In this document: positions 51,847 to 59,610 of the stretch, in pieces
How the letters are laid out: each line of letters opens with the position of its first letter
Numbering within the stretch: position 1 is the first letter of the stretch
Assembly: GCA_002070945.1 (NCBI GenBank)
Contig: MWEG01000018.1
Location: forward strand, 62,001 to 126,000
Origin: Lentisphaerae bacterium ADurb.Bin082
GTDB taxonomy: Bacteria > Verrucomicrobiota > Lentisphaeria > Oligosphaerales > Oligosphaeraceae
Direction: 5' to 3'
Length of the DNA stretch: 64,000 bases
The notes under the pieces: model-generated
What the model saw: the letters and a program-made list of their open reading frames with translations, nothing else
Told to the model about the DNA's origin: nothing
Databases searched by the model: none
Position numbers and translations under genes: made by a program

Positions 51847-51938
51847 CCGGACGTCTAACAAACAGAACCGCTGTGCCAAATCTCTCTTTCTATCACAAGA
51901 TCTTGCACATTACCTAATTTTTCGATAAAGTGAATATC

Positions 51939-53231
51939 ATGTCTCAAAATAGAAAGCTATTGCTGGTGCAGTGCGCTGGCCTTGGCTACGAACTTGTTTG
52001 CCGACACGACGGTCTTTTAGCTGATCTTGGCTTGCCATTCCAGCCTTGCACGCCGGTTTTCCCTGCTGTCACCTGCACGGCTCAGGCGACTATGCGAACA
52101 GCGCTGCCTCCGGCGCAACACGGCATCATCGCCAATGGCCGCTTTGACCGCCGGTCTCGACGCGTTGACTTCTGGCAGCAGTCGGCTCGCCTTGTCCACG
52201 GCGAACGCATCTGGGCCGCGTCCCGGCGACGGGGGCGGACCACGGCTATGTTGTTCCACCAGCAAAATCTTGGGGAAGACGTCGACTACGTCATTTCCCC
52301 GGCACCTATTCACAAACATCACGGCGGCATGCTGCAAGCCTGTCAGACTAAGCCGCCTGAACTGGAAGCGCAGTTAAACAGCACGATTGGCAAGCGATTC
52401 AACTTGTCTGACTATTGGGGTCCTCGCGCCAACCGCCGTTCAACGCAATGGATTACGGGCGCTACTCTGACCGTCATGCAAAAACACGCTCCAGACGTCC
52501 TGCTGACTTATCTGCCGCACCTTGACTACTGCCAACAAAGCCACGGCCCAGACGACCACCGGCGGATGGCCTCCGAAATCAGCGTACTGGCCGAATGTCT
52601 CGGTCGCCTTGTCCAGTCAGCCGAGCAGCAGGGCTATGACATCATGGTCTGGGGCGACTACGCCATCACGCCAGCGCAACAACCCGTGTTTCCCAACAAG
52701 GCTCTCCTTGAAGCCGGATTTTTCCTCTGCCGCCGAGTTGCTGGCCGCCTTTATCCGAATCTCTATGACAGCCGCGCCTTTGCTATGTGCGACCATCAAG
52801 TCGCCCACATCTATATCACTAATCCGGAAGACACGCCGGGCGTACGCAGTCTTTTGTCTACCCTGCCTGGAGTAGTCAGTGCCTGTTCCGCTGCCGAGGC
52901 CGGATTAGACCACCCTGAAAGCGGCGAATTAGTCCTGACTGCGCAGCCTGGCGCCTGGTTTGCCTATCCTTGGTGGGAGAATGCCAAAGAAGCGCCTGAC
53001 TACGCCACCCACGTTGACATCCACAGCAAGATTGGCTTTGATCCTTGCGAGCTGTTCTGGGACATCCCATTCCTCTCCACCAGCACCGACTGCCAAAAGC
53101 CTAGGGGGACGCACGGGCGCACAGACGCGCCAACCGCCATCGCCGCCAGCAACGGCTTAGCTCAAGTCCGAAACCTGACCAACCTGCTGGACATCAGCCG
53201 ATTCCTCAAACAACGCCTGCAACCATCCTGA
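51939..53231 (+). CDS. Alkaline-phosphatase-superfamily nucleotide pyrophosphatase-like protein (EboF-like)
   Basis: A 430-residue protein of the nucleotide pyrophosphatase/phosphodiesterase group. FPAVTCTAQATM carries the catalytic Thr, YLPHLDYCQQSHGPDD metal-binding Asp and His, and MCDHQVAHIYI another His. The usual N-terminal metal Asp is replaced (LVQCAGLG), and the usual SDHG motif reads GDYAIT. By my recollection, members of the EboF subgroup show the same departures, so this is a divergent branch rather than decay. The ATG at 51939 is preferred to the GTG nine bases earlier. It follows the UbiA gene across repeat B4. Confidence 0.8.
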   Translation: MSQNRKLLLVQCAGLGYELVCRHDGLLADLGLPFQPCTPVFPAVTCTAQATMRTALPPAQHGIIANGRFDRRSRRVDFWQQSARLVHGERIWAASRRRGRTTAMLFHQQNLGEDVDYVISPAPIHKHHGGMLQACQTKPPELEAQLNSTIGKRFNLSDYWGPRANRRSTQWITGATLTVMQKHAPDVLLTYLPHLDYCQQSHGPDDHRRMASEISVLAECLGRLVQSAEQQGYDIMVWGDYAITPAQQPVFPNKALLEAGFFLCRRVAGRLYPNLYDSRAFAMCDHQVAHIYITNPEDTPGVRSLLSTLPGVVSACSAAEAGLDHPESGELVLTAQPGAWFAYPWWENAKEAPDYATHVDIHSKIGFDPCELFWDIPFLSTSTDCQKPRGTHGRTDAPTAIAASNGLAQVRNLTNLLDISRFLKQRLQPS

Positions 53232-53253
53232 ACATGCGCCCGTGACAACCCCT

Positions 53254-53440
53254 TTGATAAACTGTAAAAATCGTGTCGATAACCTTGTGCATTATTTCTA
53301 TCATCATCTTATCAACAGCTTATGAAAAGGTTTTTATTCTTTAGATGTCGTTCCAAGTCATATAATTAACCAAACCAACTTGAAAAGTGCCGTTGCATAA
53401 TAATATTGTATTTAAATACATTTATATAATTTTATTATAG
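53254..53440. other. oriC: Putative chromosomal replication origin (oriC) region
   Basis: The AT-rich interval before dnaN. It has DnaA-box-like sites TTATCAACA (53309-53317, plus) and TTATCGACA (53274-53282, minus), each one mismatch from TTATCCACA at position 6, and weaker sites near 53286-53294. An AT tract (53395-53440) could serve as an unwinding element. The gene pair dnaN-recF directly downstream is the usual origin-side arrangement. No dnaA gene lies next to it in this window. Confidence 0.55.
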
Positions 53441-53513
53441 ACTGCCAAGACGGTTTGAGGGCCGATTCCGGGTCCGCCAGTATAAACAACACGCCACGGG
53501 GAAAGACAGCAAC

Positions 53514-54605
53514 ATGAAATTCTCAGTTACGAAAGAACATCTGAATACCGCCTTGAAACGGGCTATGTGCGCCATCAGCCCGCGAGTGACCTTCCCTATA
53601 TTGAACAATTTCCTGTTGGAAACCAAGGACGACCGCCTGATCGTCACTGCTTCCGACCTGGAGATTTCCGTGCGCACCAGCGTCCCGGCCCTAGTTGAAG
53701 AAGAGGGCAAGACGACGCTGCCCGCGAAAAAGCTGGCTCAGATCGCGGCGGCTTTTCCGGTTGGCGACGTCACTTTCATCTGCGACGATGATGAAATCAG
53801 CTCCTTGTCCTGCCAGAAGTCCAACTATAAGCTGCGCGGCTTGGATGCTAGCCAGTTCCCGCCGATGGGTGATTTTGAGGAAGTCTGGTCATTCACTCTG
53901 CCAACCAATGAGCTGGTTCGCAGCATCGCCAAGGTCTCTTACGCCCGCAGTGGCGACGAGACCCGCAAGCAGCTCAACGGCGTCCTCTTCAGCGTCCGCA
54001 ACGCAGTGTTGACGATAGCCGCGACGGACGGTCGGCGGCTGGCTCTGATGGAGAAGCCACTGCCTGACGCCACGGCGAGTGACGGCGATGTGATCCTGCC
54101 TAACAAGGCGTCGACGGAATTGGCTCGCGGCCTGGATGGGGACGGTGATGTGAAAGTCCGCCTCAACCAAGCCTGCGTCGTCTTTGAAACTAACGACACC
54201 GTCATCATGACCAAGCTCGTCGAAGGCACCTATCCGAATTTCCGCCAAGTCATTCCAGACACTTTCACTCGCTCGGTCGCTATTCCCCGCGCCAATTTTG
54301 CTGAGGCCTTGAACCGCGTGTCGATGGTCGTCAGCGACAGCAGCGCGTCGGTTCGTCTGCAATTGAATGAAGGCCAGTTGGTCGTTTCTGCCAGCAGCCC
54401 TGACGTCGGCGAAGCCAGTGAGCCGGTTGACGTCTCGTACGAAGGCGAGCCTGTCACCATTTCCTTCAATCCGTTGTTTTTCAACGAACCTTTGAAATAT
54501 CTTGACTGCGATCAGCTGATCATGCAGTTCAAGGATGACTATAGCCCGGTCGTGATTTCCGGCGACGAGGGATTTTTGTACGTCCTCATGCCGATGCGCG
54601 GTTGA
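53514..54605 (+). CDS. dnaN: DNA polymerase III beta sliding clamp
   Basis: A 363-residue ring-clamp protein that tethers the replicative polymerase and binds many partners. The three-domain clamp fold is recognisable: MKFSVTKEHLNTALKRA at the start, FPILNNFLLET, ATDGRRLAL in domain II, the LVEGTYPNFRQVIP block, and the C-terminal VLMPMR that contributes to the partner-binding pocket. The length is standard. Start ATG with a GGGGAAAG site. It follows the putative origin, precedes recF by six bases, and marks the replication-gene cluster. Confidence 0.97.
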   Translation: MKFSVTKEHLNTALKRAMCAISPRVTFPILNNFLLETKDDRLIVTASDLEISVRTSVPALVEEEGKTTLPAKKLAQIAAAFPVGDVTFICDDDEISSLSCQKSNYKLRGLDASQFPPMGDFEEVWSFTLPTNELVRSIAKVSYARSGDETRKQLNGVLFSVRNAVLTIAATDGRRLALMEKPLPDATASDGDVILPNKASTELARGLDGDGDVKVRLNQACVVFETNDTVIMTKLVEGTYPNFRQVIPDTFTRSVAIPRANFAEALNRVSMVVSDSSASVRLQLNEGQLVVSASSPDVGEASEPVDVSYEGEPVTISFNPLFFNEPLKYLDCDQLIMQFKDDYSPVVISGDEGFLYVLMPMRG

Positions 54606-54611
54606 CGCAAC

Positions 54612-55739
54612 GTGCTCCATCACATTCGCCTCACTGATTTTCGCAACTATAGTTCCTGCCGGGTTGATTTGCATTCCGGCATGAATTGTTTTATCGGTCG
54701 GAATGGCCAGGGCAAGACCAACTTGCTGGAAGCCGTCTACTACCTGTCGCTGCTCCGGTCGTTCCGAACTTCGCGCCTGGCGGATTTAATTTCATGGAAA
54801 AAAAATGGCTTTGTCCTCAGCGGCCAGGCTCGCGACAGTGCTGGTCGACCGGTCGACCTAGCCGTTTCCCAAGGCTTGGAAAGGAAATTGCTCATCAATC
54901 ACAACCCAGTTTACCGGGCCAGTGATTTCATCAACCAATTTGTCTGCGTCACCTTCATCCCCCAGGATTTAGAACTCATCCAAGGCGATGCTCTGCTGCG
55001 CCGTCGCTTCATGGACATCGCCATCAGCCAGTCGTCGCCCGGTTTTCTACGTCATCTGCAAGCGTACGGCAATGCGCTTAAAAGCCGCAATGCCATGCTG
55101 CGTAATCTGGACAAGTACCCGCGCACCATGATTACTGCGTACGATTGCCAGATGATTCGGGAAGGCATCGCCGTCGAACTGGCACGCAAGGAATTCGCCC
55201 GTGACATCAACCAGTCGCTGGAGGAAAAGTCGGTTTCTTTGCTGACAGCGGAGCGGCGCCTGGAAGTGCGTTACCTTTCTAGACTCAGCAACCTCCTGCA
55301 ATGCAGCGACGACGATCCTGATCAGCTTGAAGCGACCTATCGCCAGGGACTGGAGAAGTCATACGAGCGCGATTGCCGCTACGGCTACACTGCCATCGGG
55401 CCGCATCGCGCTGACTTGAGCTGCATTCTTGACGGCAACCTCCTGAACCGCTACGGCTCCCAAGGGGAATGTCGCATAGCCTCGCTCGCCTTGCGTTTCG
55501 CCTGCCTGGACATCATCCGGCGACGACGCGGCGACGACGATGTCACCCTGATTGTCGACGATGTTTTTGGCGAACTTGACGCTTTCCACCGTCGACACTT
55601 CTTTGCTGAATTGACGCACGGTTCGCAAGTCCTGCTGGCCTGCACAGCCATACCACCTGAATTAGGTCGGCCCGACCGTCTTTACAATGTCTCCGCAGGA
55701 ACCCTATCATCACCCCAGGAAAAACATGAAGAAGAATAA
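54612..55739 (+). CDS. recF: DNA replication and repair protein RecF
   Basis: A 375-residue SMC-like ATPase that loads RecA at gapped DNA. Walker A GRNGQGKT (29-36), signature motif YGSQGECRIASLALRFA and Walker B LIVDDVFGELD are all present. N-terminal LTDFRNYSSCRVDLHSG is typical. The start is a GTG six bases after the dnaN stop, so the genes are coupled. Its 3' end overlaps the EamA transporter start by 14 bases. Confidence 0.96.
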   Translation: MLHHIRLTDFRNYSSCRVDLHSGMNCFIGRNGQGKTNLLEAVYYLSLLRSFRTSRLADLISWKKNGFVLSGQARDSAGRPVDLAVSQGLERKLLINHNPVYRASDFINQFVCVTFIPQDLELIQGDALLRRRFMDIAISQSSPGFLRHLQAYGNALKSRNAMLRNLDKYPRTMITAYDCQMIREGIAVELARKEFARDINQSLEEKSVSLLTAERRLEVRYLSRLSNLLQCSDDDPDQLEATYRQGLEKSYERDCRYGYTAIGPHRADLSCILDGNLLNRYGSQGECRIASLALRFACLDIIRRRRGDDDVTLIVDDVFGELDAFHRRHFFAELTHGSQVLLACTAIPPELGRPDRLYNVSAGTLSSPQEKHEEE

Positions 55740-56643
55740 ATCCGTCCTTTTCGGCTGGCTCGCCCTGCTAGTCAGCATCATCTTGTTCAGCACCGTGGAA
55801 ATCGTCGGCAAGAAAATCAATGCCAAGGCCACCATTGAGCCTTTCACCATGGTTTTCCTGCGTTTTTTCCTGACCGGCATTGTTTTGACCTGTCTGTCTT
55901 TGCCCGGGTATTTTCGGCGGGGCAATCGCTTAGGCTTGAATGACCTGAAGCATTTTTTAGTCAATGGCGCGGTTGGCATCGCGGTGTCCATCAGTTTATT
56001 TCATGCGGCTATTGAGATGTTCACCAATGCGTCCTCCTCGGCGGTGGTATTCAGCGCCAATGGCGTTTTCACTGCGGTTCTGGCTCGTTTTATGAACAAC
56101 GAAGCTTGGAGCTGGCGCAAATGGTGCGCCGTCGTCTTCGGCATTTTGGGCGTATCTCTGTTCATCCGGGAATCCGGTGCGCCGACGCGGGGGGCCATCT
56201 ATGCTCTCCTGGTCATGTCCCTGGCAGCGCTCTGCTTCAGCTTCAGCGTCTGCTATGCCCGGCGCTATGGCGCCAAATATGGCCCGATGCTGTTCATGGG
56301 TGCCTCCTCGCTCATCGGCGGCCTGCTTACCCTGCCCCTGGCCTGGTGGCGAAGAGCCGAAGACACCTGCGCCGAAATCAGCGCAGTGATTCCGGAGATG
56401 TTCTACATGGTCTTCATCTGCACCACCCTCGCGTATTATCTGTTCTATATTGGCATCGCCAGAACCACTGCCTTCGGAGCGTCCATGTCCTTTTTCCTGA
56501 AACCTGTCCTCGCCTGCATCTTTGCCTGGATTCTCCTCGGTGAACAAATGAACGTATGGACGATGAGCGGCACCGCTATGATTATGGTGGGCATGTCCTT
56601 TATCATGAACTTCAAAGCCCTGAAAGAAGCCTGGCGTTCCTGA
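55726..56643 (+). CDS. EamA/DMT-family transporter
   Basis: A 305-residue inner-membrane protein with about ten helices in two EamA halves: residues about 5-135 (LFSTVEIVGKKIN, TMVFLRFFLTG) and 150-290 (MSFFLKPVLACIFAWILLGEQ). The family exports amino acids, nucleotide sugars or other metabolites. The ATG at 55726, 14 bases inside recF, has AGGA ahead; the frame starts earlier but without signals. It is likely in the dnaN-recF transcript but has no functional link to it. Confidence 0.88.
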   Translation: MKKNKSVLFGWLALLVSIILFSTVEIVGKKINAKATIEPFTMVFLRFFLTGIVLTCLSLPGYFRRGNRLGLNDLKHFLVNGAVGIAVSISLFHAAIEMFTNASSSAVVFSANGVFTAVLARFMNNEAWSWRKWCAVVFGILGVSLFIRESGAPTRGAIYALLVMSLAALCFSFSVCYARRYGAKYGPMLFMGASSLIGGLLTLPLAWWRRAEDTCAEISAVIPEMFYMVFICTTLAYYLFYIGIARTTAFGASMSFFLKPVLACIFAWILLGEQMNVWTMSGTAMIMVGMSFIMNFKALKEAWRS

Positions 56644-56700
56644 AGAAAACGCCTAACACACAGCGAGCACCGCCGCCGGGATATTTTTCCAGCGCTGACA

Positions 56701-56729
56701 TTGAATTATCGTTGGCATTTTGCTAAAAT
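56701..56729 (+). promoter_or_regulatory. Candidate promoter of the Ser/Thr kinase gene
   Basis: TTGAAT (56701-56706), a 17-base spacer and TAAAAT (56724-56729) lie about 60 bases upstream of the kinase ATG, followed by an AT-rich AATTAATTAATTAA tract. Confidence 0.4.
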
Positions 56730-56790
56730 TAATTAATTAACGCAAAATCTTCGATGCGACAGGAAGCGGTTTTCCGTCTGATTCAGGCAG

Positions 56791-58518
56791 ATGTTCTATG
56801 GGAAGCCGTTGCTACGTCGTCTGGTCTCCAACCCTGGATGCAGTTTGGAAACGACTCATGTCATCTTCAACCGAGAGGGCAAGTCTGCCGTCGATGATGC
56901 GACGGTTGAGATGTCTGCTTTCGGCGCCAGCACAGCCATTCCAGGCAAGCCGCTGAAAGCTGATCACAATATTCCCCCTCCGCCTGGTTGTGAATTGATT
57001 TCCCTGCTTGGTTCAGGTGGCATGGGCACGGTCTTCTTAGCTCGGCAATGCCATTTGAACCGTCTGGTGGCGGTTAAGATGCTCCATAAGGAGTTTGCCG
57101 CCAATCCTGTTTTCATCAACCGGCTCAGGAGTGAGGCGATCACGCTGGCGGCGATGAATCATCCGAACGTGGTGGGCTGCCATGACATCGTCACCACCAC
57201 CGAAGGTGTCTACTTGATCATGGAGTACATCCCTGGTCAGCTCAGCGTCAAGAGCCTGTTGCTGCGCTTTGGGCCGCTGCCAGAGCCGCTGGTCGTGCGC
57301 ATCCTCCTGGACGTCGTCAAGGGCCTGGCCTACGTCTTCGAGAAAGGCTATACGCATTTTGACCTGAAGCCGGACAACCTCCTCATCTATCACGATTCCG
57401 CCGAGCCGCTGCGCGAAGCCTCAGAACTCTTTTTAGACAAGAATACCCGGGTGACCATTTGCGATTTCGGCATTTCCAAGCAGAACGGCGCGTCGCAGAA
57501 TCCGTCAGCATCAGAGCCGCCGCCGCCAGGAAGCGTCCTTGGCAGCCCGGCGTACATTGCGCCAGAGCAGGTGTTCTTTCCCGAGGACGTCGATTTCCGG
57601 GCTGACATCTATGCCTTGGCAGGTACGGCCTTCTATATGCTGACCAATTCGGTGCCGTTTACGATCACGGAGCGCGACCTCCTGTTGACGCACAAATTGA
57701 ACCATGACATCCCGGACCCGTCCTCAATGGGGGCGAAAATCAGTCCGGAGTTCGCCGCCATTCTCCGCCGCATGGGCAGCGCTGATCCAGGGAAGCGCTA
57801 TGGCAACTACCATGATCTACTGGTGGAATTGGAACTTCTGCACGACAAGTACAACCAACAGCTGTACACCGCCTGGAAAGCAGTCCGCCGCCTTGATTTC
57901 ATCAAGGGCGGAACCGCTGCGCTGCTGTTGCTGGCACTGCTGTTAGGCATCTTTTGGGGCGTGAAGCACGTCCATGCGAAGTACTATCAGGCTGTCCGCG
58001 TCTCTCTGGCGACATCCATGGGCTTCTGGCAGGGCGACGGTGACTGGACAGCCGGAAAAGACCCGCAAGAACACACCTGGACCGTGACTGGAAAAAAGGC
58101 GCGCGGCTGGTTGAACCTGATTCAGACTATCCACCCCGGACAAAACCTCCAATTCAAAATCAGGCATCCGACGCCGGGAAGCGTCATCTGCCAAATCAAG
58201 TACGGTATCGACCAATATGGCATGTTTGTCTGGCGACGGGACGCAGACCTGAAATGCTCATATTCACTTTACGCAGACCGAAAAGTTACCGCTATCGGCG
58301 AAATGAACGACAAAAAACCGATCGAGTGGCTGGAATGCACTTTCAAATTGTCGCGCCGGAAAATCATCCTATACGTCGATGGCGAATTAGCCGCAGTGAC
58401 GCATCTTGACAAGCCGATGGCAGCGTGCCATTTCGCCATCAGGGGCATTAACGCCAACATGGTGCAGATCAAAGAAGTGTATATCTCAGACTTGCAGTCT
58501 ACGGCGTTTAATGAGTAA
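56791..58518 (+). CDS. Membrane-anchored Ser/Thr protein kinase with extracytoplasmic LamG-like domain
   Basis: A 575-residue PknB-type kinase. The Gly loop GSGGMGTV is at 74-81, the ATP Lys in VAVK at 96, the catalytic segment YTHFDLKPDN at 187-196, DFG at 225-227 and the YIAPEQ segment near 255. A single membrane helix (about 374-390) follows. The outside domain (395-575) is a concanavalin/LamG-like beta-sandwich that may sense a glycan. The catalytic loop has HFD instead of HRD, a non-RD kinase type, but the Asp and the downstream Asn are kept, so activity is likely. The start is uncertain; an in-frame ATG lies at 56911. Confidence 0.9.
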   Translation: MFYGKPLLRRLVSNPGCSLETTHVIFNREGKSAVDDATVEMSAFGASTAIPGKPLKADHNIPPPPGCELISLLGSGGMGTVFLARQCHLNRLVAVKMLHKEFAANPVFINRLRSEAITLAAMNHPNVVGCHDIVTTTEGVYLIMEYIPGQLSVKSLLLRFGPLPEPLVVRILLDVVKGLAYVFEKGYTHFDLKPDNLLIYHDSAEPLREASELFLDKNTRVTICDFGISKQNGASQNPSASEPPPPGSVLGSPAYIAPEQVFFPEDVDFRADIYALAGTAFYMLTNSVPFTITERDLLLTHKLNHDIPDPSSMGAKISPEFAAILRRMGSADPGKRYGNYHDLLVELELLHDKYNQQLYTAWKAVRRLDFIKGGTAALLLLALLLGIFWGVKHVHAKYYQAVRVSLATSMGFWQGDGDWTAGKDPQEHTWTVTGKKARGWLNLIQTIHPGQNLQFKIRHPTPGSVICQIKYGIDQYGMFVWRRDADLKCSYSLYADRKVTAIGEMNDKKPIEWLECTFKLSRRKIILYVDGELAAVTHLDKPMAACHFAIRGINANMVQIKEVYISDLQSTAFNE

Positions 58519-58527
58519 GAGGATGGT

Positions 58528-58632
58528 GGACGGTGGTGCTTGTGTAGTGCCTTTACAAGGCACCACTTTCGGTGTGCGTCTATCCCAGGCCAAAGCCTTA
58601 GGGTTAAGCTTGGTTAAGCACCGAGGGCGCAA
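58528..58632 (-). repeat. Family B composite repeat, copy B5 (inverted, short)
   Basis: Terminal hairpin GTGCCTT-TAC-AAGGCAC (58547-58563), then a degenerate hairpin 2 (CCCAGGCCAAAGCCTTAGGG), TTAAGC.TGGTTAAGC and GCACCGAGGGCGC, reading reverse-complementary to B2-B4. Only two or three GTGGAC words remain. It follows the kinase stop codon. The rest of 58519-58844 is AT-rich leader for the pseudopilin with nothing else recognisable. Confidence 0.7.
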
Positions 58633-58844
58633 ACCGATCAATTATGGCCGATTACTCTCAATAGAAAAAAGTTAAAATCAATTGACTTACTGAAATTCGG
58701 CATTAGCTTACTTCCTAAATCGATTTATCTGCTATTTTACTGCTGGCTATAGGTTTCATTTTTTTGTTATCTGCTGGTTGGTCATTTTTCCTGTCATTGA
58801 GCCCTGTGCATATACCTTAATCACCGTTTCGTCAGGAGGTTAAC

Positions 58845-59534
58845 ATGAAACAGAAATTGTGCTTCACCCTCATTGAGTTGTTGGTGGTCATCGCCATTAT
58901 CGCGATTCTGGCAGCGATGCTGTTGCCGGCGTTAGCGAAGGCGCGTGACAAGGCTCGCACCGCTCAATGTCAATCGCAATTGCGCCAAGTAGGCCTTTTT
59001 CAGGGAATGTACAATTCAGACTATATGGGCATGTATTATCCTCCGGTAAAAATTACCAGCAATTACAATTCGAATTTATGGGCGAAGATTTTGGCGGCGG
59101 AGAATTTTCCAGGGGTTCCCTATAAAAGTTATTACAAGTATTTTGCCTGTCCTTCTAAAGACCCCGCCTGGGTTGGCACCGAGGATCCCTGGGGCGTGAC
59201 CTACGGGATGAATGCATATATTTCTGCTCCGGCAGAAGGTTCGGTTGCTTTTTGGGGCTACACGCACGCCAGTCCGCTCTTATGGAAACATCCGGGCAGC
59301 TCCATCTTATGCATCGACAACCGTTTTCCAGATGTGCATTATAAAGGTTTTTTGGTTCCCGGCGATTATAGGACTTACAGTTGGGGGCACAATAGCAAAA
59401 CCGGGGTTAATATTCTTTTTCATGACTTGCATGTCGAGTTTGTTTCTACCCAGGGTCTGACCGGCACTGACGCCCCAAAAGTTATGACTAAATACTATTT
59501 ATGGCATAGCTTGAATGTAAATTCCGGGCCTTGA
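58845..59534 (+). CDS. Type II secretion pseudopilin-like protein (DUF1559-type layout)
   Basis: A 229-residue protein with the prepilin start [19 protein letters not shown] and the continuing [18 protein letters not shown] helix. Cleavage before Phe by a prepilin peptidase is expected. The remainder is a beta-rich globular domain with [22 protein letters not shown]-like and [20 protein letters not shown] segments typical of the large lentisphaerote and planctomycete pseudopilin expansions. An AGGAGG site precedes the ATG. The function is unknown, probably envelope or secretion-associated. It lies 76 bases before a large secreted glycosidase-like gene. Confidence 0.88.
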   Translation: MKQKLCFTLIELLVVIAIIAILAAMLLPALAKARDKARTAQCQSQLRQVGLFQGMYNSDYMGMYYPPVKITSNYNSNLWAKILAAENFPGVPYKSYYKYFACPSKDPAWVGTEDPWGVTYGMNAYISAPAEGSVAFWGYTHASPLLWKHPGSSILCIDNRFPDVHYKGFLVPGDYRTYSWGHNSKTGVNILFHDLHVEFVSTQGLTGTDAPKVMTKYYLWHSLNVNSGP

Positions 59535-59610
59535 ATGAGCCTGAGCCGCCAGCAAAAAATGATGAAATGCTAACTTTAATTTTTACATAAGCCATGAGCA
59601 GGGAATTTTC

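Noticed and set aside
50575-53231. Plain ubiquinone biosynthesis genes
   Set aside because: The UbiA-type protein lies beside an EboF-like protein and no other quinone genes, so a specific UbiA or MenA name is not warranted.
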